Assembly (NCBI GenBank): GCA_013285585.1
Contig: JABDHH010000010.1
Location: 1-37,888, forward strand
From: Chlamydiota bacterium
GTDB taxonomy: Bacteria > Chlamydiota > Chlamydiia > Chlamydiales > SM23-39
Length of the DNA: 37,888 bases
Direction of reading: 5' to 3'
Shown: positions 24,778-33,493 of the stretch, in pieces
Layout: each line of letters begins with the position of its first letter
Position numbering within the stretch: position 1 is the stretch's first letter
The notes under the pieces: generated by a model
Databases searched by the model: none
What the model saw: only the letters and a program-made list of their open reading frames with translations
Told to the model about the DNA's origin: nothing
Position numbers and translations under genes: made by a program

Positions 24778-25364
24778 TAAGCAAGATCCAACTGAGCTTC
24801 CAAAGAACCTTGAGCTATAGCCATTTCAAGATATGGAATAGCATCTGCGTGAGAAGGAAAAACCTTTGCGCTAACTAGCTTAATGGCATCGTTCGCATCA
24901 CGTGCATATCGAGTTTCTACTCCAGTTTGATAAAATCCTGCAGTAAGAATTTGCGCCTGTAGGAGGCCTTGATCAGCTGCTATCTTAAAGCAGTTGAATG
25001 CTTTAAACTCATGTCTGGTATCTCTTCTCCAGAGGTCGTGAAAATTTTGACCACGTTTGAATAGAGTTTGTGTATCTTCGCCTATCCTGCATGGGGTTAG
25101 GTCAGGACTCTGTGTAGTTCCGAGAACTTTATTTGCCACTATTAGTACTGCTATGACAATAGCCAAGGCAGCTCCAGCAAATGCCACGTTTCTTGTCGAA
25201 AATAGCCTATGATTTCGTAGCTTGTTCTCTTTTTCGGCTACAGACCCATTGTTAATTACCCCAGCTATGTTCACTCGAGATGTGTAGGTCTCTTCATTTG
25301 CTTGGTTCTTTAGGGGGGGAATTGTGATAGATGCCCCTAATGGTTGATAATTTAAGATTGGCAT
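24762..25364 (-). CDS. Membrane-anchored Sel1-repeat protein, N-terminal part of a frameshifted gene
   Basis: The 200-aa frame starts at ATG with AAGG about 10 nt upstream. It has a cytoplasmic-looking N-terminus of about 58 residues, one membrane segment (about 60-80, VAFAGAALAIVIAVLIVANK) and then the first Sel1 repeats (FNCFKIAADQGLLQAQI, MAIAQGSLEAQLDLAY). It ends in CIER-stop in the middle of a repeat. The following repeats continue in the frame of 23821-24777, so one ancestral gene is split. Lying between sodA and accD, it interrupts a gene order that is tight in C. trachomatis. Confidence 0.8.
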   Translation of the reverse strand: MPILNYQPLGASITIPPLKNQANEETYTSRVNIAGVINNGSVAEKENKLRNHRLFSTRNVAFAGAALAIVIAVLIVANKVLGTTQSPDLTPCRIGEDTQTLFKRGQNFHDLWRRDTRHEFKAFNCFKIAADQGLLQAQILTAGFYQTGVETRYARDANDAIKLVSAKVFPSHADAIPYLEMAIAQGSLEAQLDLAYCIER

Positions 25365-25529
25365 AGCTTATAACACCTTGATTTTTTTTGATGAACTAAT
25401 TTTACTGCAGTGTCTGATTAATTACAATGTTTTTACTTTCTAGCGGTGCTGAAAAAATTTCTTTAAGAAATAGAGATAAGGTCATGGGTGTGTTTGGAAA
25501 AGCAGCAATAAAATTTTGAATTGGTTTGC

Positions 25530-25558
25530 TTGATTCGTATCGAGCAACGTGCTATATT
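25530..25558 (+). promoter_or_regulatory. Sigma70-type promoter for accD
   Basis: TTGATT (25530-25535) and TATATT (25553-25558) are separated by 17 bp. The start would be near 25565, only about 5 nt before the accD ATG, so the mRNA may be almost leaderless. Confidence 0.6.
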
Positions 25559-25569
25559 GAACCCAAATC

Positions 25570-26535
25570 ATGGGACTGTTTTCTAGAAATAAGCCAAAAA
25601 TCAAAATCCAGACGACCAAAAAGGATGGATTTAGCGGATGGGTCAAATGTTCGGGCTGCTCCGAATTGATCCACGCCAATGAGCTCCAGCAGAATCTCAA
25701 CTGCTGCCCGAAATGCAATTACCACTACCGCCTATCTCTGAAACAGAGGATCGATCTCCTCTCCGACTCAGGAACGTTTGTCGAGCATTTTACGGAAATC
25801 AGCCCGGTCGACGCGATCGACTTTGTCGATACGGAAAGCTACAAGGATCGCTTAATCCAAGCGACTCAGAAGACCGGGCGGAACGATGCCATTGCGACGG
25901 GGACTTGTCAATTGGATGGCAGGAATTATGCGTTAGCCATTCTCGATTTCTCTTTCATGGGAGGCTCGATGGGATCGGTCGTAGGAGAGCGGCTCGCGCT
26001 CCTGATCGAACTGGCCCTGGCCTGCAATATTCCGCTCGTCGCGGTCTCTGCTTCAGGCGGCGCTAGGATGCAAGAATCGGTCCTTTCCCTAATGCAGATG
26101 GCCAAGACGTCCGCCGCTCTAGCGAAGCTACATGAGAAGAAAATTCCGTACATTTCGATTTTGACTAATCCGACGACCGGCGGCGTGACCGCTTCTTTCG
26201 CGACTCTCGGCGATATCATCATCGCTGAGCCCGACGCTCTCATCGCATTCGCAGGCCCTCGAGTCGTGGAACAAACGATCGGACAAAAACTTCCGCCGCG
26301 GGCTCAGAAATCGGAATTTTTGCTCGAGAAGGGGATGATCGATTGCATCATCAAGCGGTCCGATCTCCGGAGCAAGCTTTCGTTTTTCCTAGAGTTCCTG
26401 ACCGACAATGACCGGATTTTCGATCCAGGTCAGGAAGAGCCGCTTGCCAAAAAAATGGCACACCGTTTAAAAGAACTTCTGGAAATCAATGATGCAACGC
26501 AAAATTCCAGTCCCTATTCAAACAGCAGACGCTGA
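25570..26535 (+). CDS. accD: Acetyl-CoA carboxylase carboxyltransferase subunit beta
   Basis: AccD pairs with AccA to transfer CO2 from carboxybiotin to acetyl-CoA in fatty acid synthesis. The 321-aa product has the N-terminal zinc finger C27, C30, C46, C49, then the crotonase-like core with [30 protein letters not shown] and [17 protein letters not shown]. No Shine-Dalgarno sequence precedes the ATG and a promoter sits directly upstream. The last 47 bp overlap dut. The order accD-dut-ptsN-ptsN is the chlamydial one. Confidence 0.97.
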   Translation: MGLFSRNKPKIKIQTTKKDGFSGWVKCSGCSELIHANELQQNLNCCPKCNYHYRLSLKQRIDLLSDSGTFVEHFTEISPVDAIDFVDTESYKDRLIQATQKTGRNDAIATGTCQLDGRNYALAILDFSFMGGSMGSVVGERLALLIELALACNIPLVAVSASGGARMQESVLSLMQMAKTSAALAKLHEKKIPYISILTNPTTGGVTASFATLGDIIIAEPDALIAFAGPRVVEQTIGQKLPPRAQKSEFLLEKGMIDCIIKRSDLRSKLSFFLEFLTDNDRIFDPGQEEPLAKKMAHRLKELLEINDATQNSSPYSNSRR

Positions 26536-26938
26536 GCTGCTCCCTACTTATTCCACCTCCCAGGCTTCAGGAGCGGATGTAAGGGCTGATATTGCTCAGC
26601 CTATCGTGATCGCTCCCAACTCATCCGCGATTATTCCAACGGGCGTTCGCGCCGATCTTCCGGAAGGATATGAAATTCAGGTGCGTCCCAGAAGCGGATA
26701 CGCTGCCAAAAACCAAGTCACCGTCTTGAATACGCCGGGAACGATCGACTCCGATTACCGCGGTGAAATTTGCGTTATTTTGATCAACCATGGGAAAGAA
26801 TCGTTTATCGTCACCCCGAAAATGAGGATCGCCCAATTGGTGCTCGCTCCTGTTGCCCAAGCTGAATTTTGCTTGAAAGAGTGTTTGAGCAGGACAGAAA
26901 GAGGGGAGGGTAAGTTTGGCCATACTGGCACGCATTAG
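26489..26938 (+). CDS. dut: dUTP diphosphatase
   Basis: Dut hydrolyses dUTP to dUMP and keeps uracil out of DNA. The 149-aa protein shows all five motifs of the trimeric family: ASGADVRA (I), RPRSGYAAK (II), [15 protein letters not shown] (III), [10 protein letters not shown] (IV) and [12 protein letters not shown] (V). Two adjacent ATGs (26489, 26492) are possible; GGAA at 26481 favours the second. It overlaps the end of accD by 47 bp, but the first motif-bearing residues begin so near the start that the overlap must be real. Confidence 0.96.
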   Translation: MMQRKIPVPIQTADAELLPTYSTSQASGADVRADIAQPIVIAPNSSAIIPTGVRADLPEGYEIQVRPRSGYAAKNQVTVLNTPGTIDSDYRGEICVILINHGKESFIVTPKMRIAQLVLAPVAQAEFCLKECLSRTERGEGKFGHTGTH

Positions 26939-26984
26939 CCCCTTCCGTTTGGATCTATTTAGGCCTTTAAGAAAAAAGGAGCAC

Positions 26985-27434
26985 ATGAGGATCTTTGAAT
27001 CTTTGGATTCTCATCTTATTTCTTTTCTAGACGCTGATACACGCGACGAAGCGATCGATTCCCTGATCGCATTGCTAGCTAAAGCAGGAAAGCTGCCCGA
27101 TAAGACTCTTTTCCGAAATGCGATTTTTCATCGGGAAAAATTGGTTTCGACCGGCATCGGAATGGGCGTTGCAGTTCCTCATGCCAAGATGAAAAATTTC
27201 CCAAATTTCTTCATTGCCATCGGCATACAAAAGAAAAAAGGGCTCGATTGGAACGCTCTCGACACGGCTCCTGTCCGGATTATCTTTATGATCGGAGGGC
27301 CGGAAGATAAGCAGTCCGAGTATTTGCAAATCCTGTCTCAGCTAACCTCCGCCATTAAGAATGTGGACCTTCGAAAGTCGCTGTTGAAATCTCAGTCGCC
27401 TGAGCAAGTCCTTCGTTTATTTTCTGACTTTTAA
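26985..27434 (+). CDS. ptsN: PTS EIIA-Ntr-like protein
   Basis: This is a nitrogen-PTS EIIA domain of 149 aa. The phosphorylatable His is about residue 66 in GMGVAVPHAK. Such proteins accept phosphate from EI-Ntr/NPr and act as regulators rather than sugar transporters. ATG at 26985 has AAGGAG just upstream; an earlier TTG at 26916 overlaps dut and adds a sequence not expected in the family. It is followed within 50 bp by a second EIIA gene. A T-run at 27461-27469 lies between them. Confidence 0.92.
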   Translation: MRIFESLDSHLISFLDADTRDEAIDSLIALLAKAGKLPDKTLFRNAIFHREKLVSTGIGMGVAVPHAKMKNFPNFFIAIGIQKKKGLDWNALDTAPVRIIFMIGGPEDKQSEYLQILSQLTSAIKNVDLRKSLLKSQSPEQVLRLFSDF

Positions 27435-27480
27435 TTAAATATAGTATCTGCTATTTATTATTTTTTTTTGAGGAATGAAA

Positions 27481-28194
27481 ATGGACCTAAAGTTAAAAGA
27501 CGTTGCGCAGCTTCTGGATGTTTCCGAGGATACGGTCCGCCGATGGATATCCGATAGCAAGATTCCCTATTACCGCTTGAACCAGCAATACCGCTTCAGC
27601 CGAAGCGAGATAGAAAACTGGGTGTTGAGTTGCAAGCAGGGAGGGGAATTTGCAGCGTTTGCGAAAGAAGACGATCTCGAATGTCGTTTGGGGACGCATC
27701 AGTTCGGGCTATATCGGGCGATCCACAAGGGAGGGGTCTATTCCGGTATCGAAGGGGATACAAAAGAAGAGGTCATCTGCGCCGCGATGCAAAAAATTGC
27801 CGCCGACCTCCATCTCGATGCGGAAGTGATTACCGAGCTTCTTTTGGATCGCGAAAGATTGATGCCGACTGCTCTTTCGAATGGCGTCGCAGTTCCTCAC
27901 ACGCGGGATTTCCTTCTTCAGGAATCATTCGACGTCGTCTCCGTCGTTTTTCCGAAAAAACCAATCGAATACGGCGCTTTGGACGGCAAGCCTGTCCACA
28001 CGCTGTTTTTTCTCTTCGCTTGTGATGACAAGCGGCATCTCCATCTCTTAGCCAAGCTCGCGCATCTTTCGAGCAAGCCCGAGCATCTCGCATTCCTCAA
28101 ACGCCATCCGGAAAAAGAACAGCTATTGGAGCGGATTAAGAATTGGGAAATGGGGCTGAAGCCTAGTGGTCTGTCAACTAGAATATTGGTCTAA
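27481..28194 (+). CDS. HTH DNA-binding domain fused to a PTS EIIA-Ntr domain
   Basis: The first 50 residues (LKDVAQLLDVSEDTVRRWI, then YRLNQQYRFSRSEIENWV) form an excisionase/MerR-type winged helix. The EIIA domain follows (about 68-228) with its phosphorylatable His at about 140 in SNGVAVPHTRD. This suggests a regulator whose DNA binding depends on phosphorylation of its own EIIA domain. C. trachomatis has an equivalent second ptsN gene in the same position, as I recall. ATG at 27481 is chosen because GAGGA lies 6-7 nt upstream; ATG at 27475 directly abuts that site. The final residues (KPSGLSTRILV) are probably variable tail. Confidence 0.92.
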   Translation: MDLKLKDVAQLLDVSEDTVRRWISDSKIPYYRLNQQYRFSRSEIENWVLSCKQGGEFAAFAKEDDLECRLGTHQFGLYRAIHKGGVYSGIEGDTKEEVICAAMQKIAADLHLDAEVITELLLDRERLMPTALSNGVAVPHTRDFLLQESFDVVSVVFPKKPIEYGALDGKPVHTLFFLFACDDKRHLHLLAKLAHLSSKPEHLAFLKRHPEKEQLLERIKNWEMGLKPSGLSTRILV

Positions 28195-28319
28195 TTTCGA
28201 GCGTGAAAGCCCGCTCAAATTGTCGCCGACAGGCTACACAAGTCCGTCCGTGTTGACGCAATACGAATGGACTTGGCATGAGTCGATTATCCGAGCTTTG
28301 ACGCCGAAATTATCGGGGA

Positions 28320-28401
28320 GAGGCAATTGCAAAACTCCCGGCGCCAGAAAAATCGATGATTTTTAGCCAGTTTGCCTGAGAGACTGTCCACGAACTTCGA
28401 T
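28320..28401 (-). repeat. 82-bp intergenic repeat, copy 2
   Basis: This is the reverse-orientation partner of 16074-16155. It lies between the convergent ends of the HTH-EIIA gene (28194) and clpC (28428), the same kind of position as copy 1. The core aaaaatcgatgattttt can form a short hairpin. No gene is seen in the rest of the 233-bp gap. Confidence 0.8.
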
Positions 28402-28427
28402 TTCGTCGAGTTTTTGGATTATAAGGT

Positions 28428-30956
28428 TCAACTCTTCGCTTTCGCGGGTTCGGGAGCCGCCGGTGTGACTTCGATCGTCACTTGATCCACGAACTGGATC
28501 GCTCCATCCTTGGCCACAATGAGGAAATTCTTTTCCAGGTTGGGTTGGTGGAGCAGCTTTTCAGCAAGTGGGTCTTCGAGATACTGCTCGATCACGCGGC
28601 GTAAGGGTCTTGCGCCCATTTCAGGCAGATACCCTTTTTCCACAAGGAACTCTTTTGCAGTTTCATCGAGCGAGACGAGGATGTGTTTTTTCGCCAAACG
28701 GTCTTTGAGTTTTTTGAACTCGAGGTCGACGACTTGACGGAGCGCTTCCTTGGGCAAGGTGCGGAAAATCACGAGGCCGTCCAAGCGGTTGAGAAACTCA
28801 GGCTTGAAGTGCTTCTTGACCGATCCTTCGATCTTCTCTTGCATGACTTTGTAGTCCATGATGCTTTCTTTCGCGCCAAAACCCACTTCGCTCGATTTGC
28901 GGATCAGGTCGGCTCCGAGATTCGAGGTCATGATGATGATCGTATTGCGGAAATCGATCTTTCGGCCGACGGAATCGGTGAGGCGTCCTTCTTCCAGGAT
29001 CTGAAGGAGCAAGTTCATCACATCGGGATGCGCCTTTTCCACTTCATCGAACAGGACGACGCAATAAGGGCGCCGGCGCACTTGCTCGGTGAGCTGGCCG
29101 CCTTCCTCATAACCGACATATCCCGGAGGCGATCCTGTCATCCGGCTGATCGCGAATTTCTCCATGTACTCGGACATATCGACCTGGATGAGAGCGTCTT
29201 CTCCTCCGAACATGTGAAGCGCCAATAAACGGGCGAGATGCGTTTTTCCGACTCCCGTAGGTCCGAGGAATAGGAATGCGCCGATCGGGCGGTTCGGATC
29301 CTTGATGTCGGAGCGGCTTCTACGAATGGCGCGGCAAACGGTGTTGAGAGCTTCGTCTTGGCCGATCAGCTTCGCTTTGAGCTGTTCTTCCATTTTTAGG
29401 ACTTTTTCGGTTTCCCCTTCGGTCAAGCGGGTCACGGGAACGCCGGTATGTTTCGCGACGATATTGGCGATATCTTCTTCATCGACGATGGGCTGGTGTT
29501 CGTCTTTATGGGATTCCCAGTCGGCCCTCAATTTTTCTAGCTGTTCGCGCAGCGTTTTTTCGGTATCGCGTAGCTTGGCCGCTTTTTCATATTCCTGGCT
29601 GCCGATCGCTTCTTCCTTGGCAAGCCTCGCTTCCTCGATCTGCGCTTCGAGTCCTGCGAGATGAGTGGGCTGGTGCATCATGGCGATTCGCGCCTTGGCT
29701 CCGGCTTCGTCCAAAAGGTCGATTGCCTTGTCAGGCAAGAATCTTCCCGATAAGTAGCGGTCGGACATGATCACCGCGGCTTTTACCGAGGCATCGGTGT
29801 AGACGCACTTGTGATGCTCTTCATATTTCGGCTTGAGGCCTGTCAGAATGGCGATGCTTTCTTCGACGCTCGGAGGTTGGACAATGATCTTTTGAAAACG
29901 GCGCTCTAAAGCCGGGTCTTTCTCGATGTGCTTGCGGTATTCGTCCAAAGTTGTGGCGCCGATGCACTGGATCTCTCCGCGGGACAATGCAGGCTTTAGA
30001 ATGTTCGATGCATCGATCGCTCCTTCGGCTGCTCCCGCTCCGACGATGGTATGGATTTCATCGATGAACAGGAGGATGTTCCCATTTTTCTTGATTTCGT
30101 CCATCACCGCCTTGATCCGCTCTTCGAATTGACCGCGGTATTTCGTGCCGGCGATCATCAGCGTCAAATCGAGGGAAATTAGCTTCTTTTTTCTTAGGTT
30201 GTCGGGGACATCGCCTCGTACGATCGCGTGGGCAAGACCCTCGACGATGGCCGTCTTGCCGACTCCAGCCTCGCCGATGAGAACAGGGTTGTTTTTCCGT
30301 CGCCGGCAGAGGATGAGGATTAACCGTTCCACTTCATTTTGGCGTCCGATCACGGGATCCATTTTGCCTTCGCGGCATAGCTCGGTCAGATCGTGCCCAT
30401 AAGCTCGAAGGGCGGGCATCTTGTCAGAGATAGTCGGCCCTCTTTCCGATGGGGGCTTTTGAGCTCCTGAAGGAGGCGGTGAAGAGGAGGCCGCTCCCAT
30501 TGGGGGAAGCTGGAGATTGAATGTCTCCAGTTCTTTGAGCACTTCTTTTCGAACTTCTTTCAAATTTACATTGAGGTTTTCCAAGACCTGGGCTGCAACT
30601 CCATCGGTTTGGCGGAGGAGCGCGAGAAGGAGGTGTTCCGTCCCTACATAGTTGTGGTTGAGGTTCGCGGCTTCTTCGTTGGCAAGTTCAAAAACTTTTT
30701 TTACTTTCCCGGTGAGGGCCGGATCCCCATAAACTTGGATTTCAGGGCCGAATCCTACGATTTTTTCGATCTCGGAACGGACGACCTCGTAGTCTAGGTT
30801 CATATTCCGGAGGACATTCACAGCGATTCCCTGGCCCAGTTTCATCAGGCCTAAAAGGACGTGTTCTGTGCCTAAGTAATTGTGGTTCAGCCGCTGCGCC
30901 TCTTTTTTGGCGAGCTTAATGACTTGTTTGGCCCGGTTCGTAAATTTATCGAACAT
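28428..30956 (-). CDS. clpC: ATP-dependent Clp protease ATP-binding subunit ClpC
   Basis: ClpC is a Hsp100 unfoldase that feeds substrates to ClpP. The 842-aa protein has two N-terminal Clp repeats (about 1-145), AAA domain 1 with Walker A GEAGVGKT (229-236) and Walker B LLFIDE (295-300), a UVR/middle domain (about 435-480) that marks ClpC rather than ClpA or ClpB, and AAA domain 2 with GPTGVGKT (565-572). AGGAG stands 3-4 nt before the ATG. It is divergent from lplA, as in C. trachomatis. Confidence 0.97.
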   Translation of the reverse strand: MFDKFTNRAKQVIKLAKKEAQRLNHNYLGTEHVLLGLMKLGQGIAVNVLRNMNLDYEVVRSEIEKIVGFGPEIQVYGDPALTGKVKKVFELANEEAANLNHNYVGTEHLLLALLRQTDGVAAQVLENLNVNLKEVRKEVLKELETFNLQLPPMGAASSSPPPSGAQKPPSERGPTISDKMPALRAYGHDLTELCREGKMDPVIGRQNEVERLILILCRRRKNNPVLIGEAGVGKTAIVEGLAHAIVRGDVPDNLRKKKLISLDLTLMIAGTKYRGQFEERIKAVMDEIKKNGNILLFIDEIHTIVGAGAAEGAIDASNILKPALSRGEIQCIGATTLDEYRKHIEKDPALERRFQKIIVQPPSVEESIAILTGLKPKYEEHHKCVYTDASVKAAVIMSDRYLSGRFLPDKAIDLLDEAGAKARIAMMHQPTHLAGLEAQIEEARLAKEEAIGSQEYEKAAKLRDTEKTLREQLEKLRADWESHKDEHQPIVDEEDIANIVAKHTGVPVTRLTEGETEKVLKMEEQLKAKLIGQDEALNTVCRAIRRSRSDIKDPNRPIGAFLFLGPTGVGKTHLARLLALHMFGGEDALIQVDMSEYMEKFAISRMTGSPPGYVGYEEGGQLTEQVRRRPYCVVLFDEVEKAHPDVMNLLLQILEEGRLTDSVGRKIDFRNTIIIMTSNLGADLIRKSSEVGFGAKESIMDYKVMQEKIEGSVKKHFKPEFLNRLDGLVIFRTLPKEALRQVVDLEFKKLKDRLAKKHILVSLDETAKEFLVEKGYLPEMGARPLRRVIEQYLEDPLAEKLLHQPNLEKNFLIVAKDGAIQFVDQVTIEVTPAAPEPAKAKS

Positions 30957-31078
30957 AGTCTCCTCGCCTTTATTTTACACCTTTCGAGAATTTCTCTCGA
31001 CGATCCTGTATCCCGATGGTTATCATTAAGAACTTGTCTATACGGTCTCTAATTGCACTAAAGCAAGGAAAAATTTTC

Positions 31079-31798
31079 GTGCTTCAAATCCTCGATACCG
31101 GAACCGCTGCCGCTCAGGCAAATATGGATCGAGACGAGCATTTGCTCGAAGAATTGCATCCGGACGGCAATCCGATCCTCCACTTATATGAATGGGATCT
31201 CCCTTCGGCCACTTACGGATATTTCGCCGATCCGGGAAAGCATCTCGATTTGGAAAAAGCCAAAGCAAGAGGTCTCGTATTGGGAAGGCGGCCGACCGGC
31301 GGAGGGATTGTCTTCCATATTTGGGATTTCGCATTTTCCTTCCTGTTGCCGTCTGGACATCCGGCATTTTCTTTCAATACTCTTGAAAATTATCAGTTTG
31401 TAAATGAAGCCGTGCTCAAAGCCGTGGACAGATTATTTCCTGTGCCGGAATCGACGCTGATTCCTAAAAGCTATCCCTCTTTTAGTCCCGACTGCCAAAA
31501 TTTTTGCATGGCTAGGCCGACTCAGTACGACATCGTGCACCAAGGAAGAAAGGTGGCGGGGGCTGCGCAGCGGAGAAAAAGCCAGGGCTATTTGCACCAG
31601 GGTACGATTTCTTTGGCTGCCCCTCATATCGATCTCTTGAAGGATGTCCTTTTCTCCAAACAAGCAGTTCTCGAAGCGATGGCGAGTTATACTTTTGCTC
31701 CGCTGGGACTTTGCTGGAAGCCGGATGCCCTGAAAAAGGCGAGAGCGACGATCAGAAACAGGCTGATCGAAGAGTTGCGCTCGGCTTTATCGAGTTGA
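31079..31798 (+). CDS. lplA: Lipoate--protein ligase A family protein
   Basis: This 239-aa protein belongs to the BPL/LplA/LipB fold that attaches lipoate to carrier proteins. The substrate-binding motif is RRPTGGGIVFH, and the catalytic Lys is in GRKVAGAAQRR. GTG at 31079 is preferred because AAGGA lies about 9 nt upstream and homologues begin near LQILDTG; an ATG at 31016 would add 21 residues without a ribosome binding site. The likely targets are GcvH, encoded about 4.6 kb downstream, and 2-oxoacid dehydrogenase E2 subunits. The region up to clpC must contain both divergent promoters, but I could not place them firmly. Confidence 0.9.
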   Translation: MLQILDTGTAAAQANMDRDEHLLEELHPDGNPILHLYEWDLPSATYGYFADPGKHLDLEKAKARGLVLGRRPTGGGIVFHIWDFAFSFLLPSGHPAFSFNTLENYQFVNEAVLKAVDRLFPVPESTLIPKSYPSFSPDCQNFCMARPTQYDIVHQGRKVAGAAQRRKSQGYLHQGTISLAAPHIDLLKDVLFSKQAVLEAMASYTFAPLGLCWKPDALKKARATIRNRLIEELRSALSS

Positions 31799-31861
31799 AC
31801 TGGGCAAAGTCCAGTTGAAAAACTCGTGCAAAATTGTCGATCGCCCTCTATACTCTTCCAT

Positions 31862-33373
31862 ATGTCGAAGCCAAAAACTGCAATCACGCCGACTCGCAGC
31901 GAAAACTATCCCGAATGGTACCAAAGCGTTTTGAAAGCCGCTGACCTGGCTGAACATTCTCCAGTCCGGGGGTGTATGGTGATCAAGCCCTGGGGGTACG
32001 CGATCTGGGAAAACATGCAGCGGATTCTCGATGCCAAATTCAAAGAGACCGGGCATGCGAATGCCTATTTCCCCCTATTCATTCCGCTCAGCTACTTGGA
32101 AAAAGAGGCGGAGCATGTCGAAGGCTTTGCGAAAGAATGCGCGGTTGTTACGCATCACCGCTTGGAGAAAAATGCGAGCGGCAAATTAGTTCCCGCGGGA
32201 GAACTCGAAGAGCCGCTCATCGTCCGGCCTACTTCGGAAATGATCATCGGCCACACGTTCGCCAAGTGGGTCGAGTCGTATCGCGACCTCCCCCTATTAA
32301 TCAACCAATGGTGCAACGTCGTTCGCTGGGAAATGAGGACGCGGATGTTTTTGCGCACAACTGAATTCCTCTGGCAGGAAGGGCATACGGTTCACGCGAC
32401 TCGGGAAGAAGCTGAAGCAGAGGCGAAGAAAATGCATCAGGTCTATACCGATTTTGCCCATAGCACGCTCGCGATACCGTTCATCAAAGGAGAAAAAACA
32501 CCTTCCGAAAGATTCCCCGGAGCCGTCAATACCTATACGATCGAAGGGATGATGCAAGACCGGAAAGCGATCCAAGGGGGCACTTCCCATTTCCTCGGTC
32601 AGAATTTCGCGCGGGCCTGCGGGATCCAGTTCCAATCTGTCAACGGAGAGCGGGAATTCGGATGGACGACCTCTTGGGGAATGACGACCCGCATGATCGG
32701 CGGCCTCATCATGTCCCATAGCGATGACGACGGCTTGGTTTTACCCCCGAAAGTCGCTGCAGCGCACTTGGCCATCATTCCAATTGTTCACAATGCAGAT
32801 GCGCGCGAATCCGTTCTTTCTTATTGTGAACAATTGGCGAAGAATTTGCGTTCGGTTCATTACCACGGGATTCCTTTGCAAGTGATCGTCGATAGCCGCG
32901 ACTTGCGCGGAGGAGAGAAAACATGGAGCTGGATCAAGAAGGGGATACCCCTCAGGCTTGAAATCGGCCCTCGAGAAATGGAAGCGGAACAATTCGGGCT
33001 TGCCCGACGCGATAAGCCCCATAAAGAGACGATCCCTGTCCGCCGCTCCGAGCTTATGGCCCGCATTCCGCAAATTCTCGATGAAATTCAAGACCATCTA
33101 TATCGAAAAGCAACTGCATTCCGCGATCAGCATACCGTCAAGATCGACAAAAAGAGCGATTTTCACGATTTCTTCGCCGAAAAAGGCGATGAGATTCATG
33201 GAGGCTTTGCTCTCTGCCATTGGAATGGAGATCCCGCGATAGAGGCGAAGGTCAAAGAAGATCTCAACGTCACGATCCGCTGCATTCCTCTCGATGACGA
33301 TACCGCACCGGGCCATTGCCTGTTCAGCGGCGAAAAAAGCCCTCGGCGCGTCCTGTTCGCCAAAGCTTATTGA
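31862..33373 (+). CDS. proS: Proline--tRNA ligase, archaeal/eukaryal type
   Basis: The enzyme charges tRNA-Pro. The 503-aa protein reads EEPLIVRPTSEMIIGHTFAK (motif 2 region), NQWCNVVRWEMRTRMFLRT, GGTSHFLGQNFA and TTSWGMTTRMIGG (motif 3). It lacks the large editing insertion between motifs 2 and 3 of the bacterial form and has the C-terminal extension ending FAKAY. This is the archaeal/eukaryal (ProS type 3) form found in a minority of bacteria. ATG at 31862 is used; upstream reading from 31826 has no ribosome binding site. TATACT at 31849-31854 is only 7 nt before the ATG, so a near-leaderless mRNA is possible. Confidence 0.93.
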   Translation: MSKPKTAITPTRSENYPEWYQSVLKAADLAEHSPVRGCMVIKPWGYAIWENMQRILDAKFKETGHANAYFPLFIPLSYLEKEAEHVEGFAKECAVVTHHRLEKNASGKLVPAGELEEPLIVRPTSEMIIGHTFAKWVESYRDLPLLINQWCNVVRWEMRTRMFLRTTEFLWQEGHTVHATREEAEAEAKKMHQVYTDFAHSTLAIPFIKGEKTPSERFPGAVNTYTIEGMMQDRKAIQGGTSHFLGQNFARACGIQFQSVNGEREFGWTTSWGMTTRMIGGLIMSHSDDDGLVLPPKVAAAHLAIIPIVHNADARESVLSYCEQLAKNLRSVHYHGIPLQVIVDSRDLRGGEKTWSWIKKGIPLRLEIGPREMEAEQFGLARRDKPHKETIPVRRSELMARIPQILDEIQDHLYRKATAFRDQHTVKIDKKSDFHDFFAEKGDEIHGGFALCHWNGDPAIEAKVKEDLNVTIRCIPLDDDTAPGHCLFSGEKSPRRVLFAKAY

Positions 33374-33379
33374 GGTTGG

Positions 33380-33404
33380 ATCTCAGGCGGTTTGCAATTG
33401 CCTC
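33380..33404 (+). repeat. Possible deleted remnant of the 82-bp repeat
   Basis: The sequence tctcaggc is followed directly by ggtttgcaattgcctc. These match the left part and right end of the 82-bp repeat with the middle missing. It lies just after proS. The match is short, so this is tentative. Confidence 0.35.
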
Positions 33405-33493
33405 TATCATTTATTTTTTGATCCGATTGTCGTTTGCTGGCTTAAAAAGTCCTCAATCTGATAAGATCGCTATCTTTTCTTGAGGGAATGGCC

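Noticed and set aside
27435-27474. Terminator between the two EIIA genes
   Set aside because: There is a T-run, but the preceding stem (atag/ctat) is too short to support a terminator call.
28166-28366. 66-codon frame after the HTH-EIIA gene
   Set aside because: It overlaps the EIIA gene and the 82-bp repeat, has no ATG with a ribosome binding site, and its protein is not family-like.
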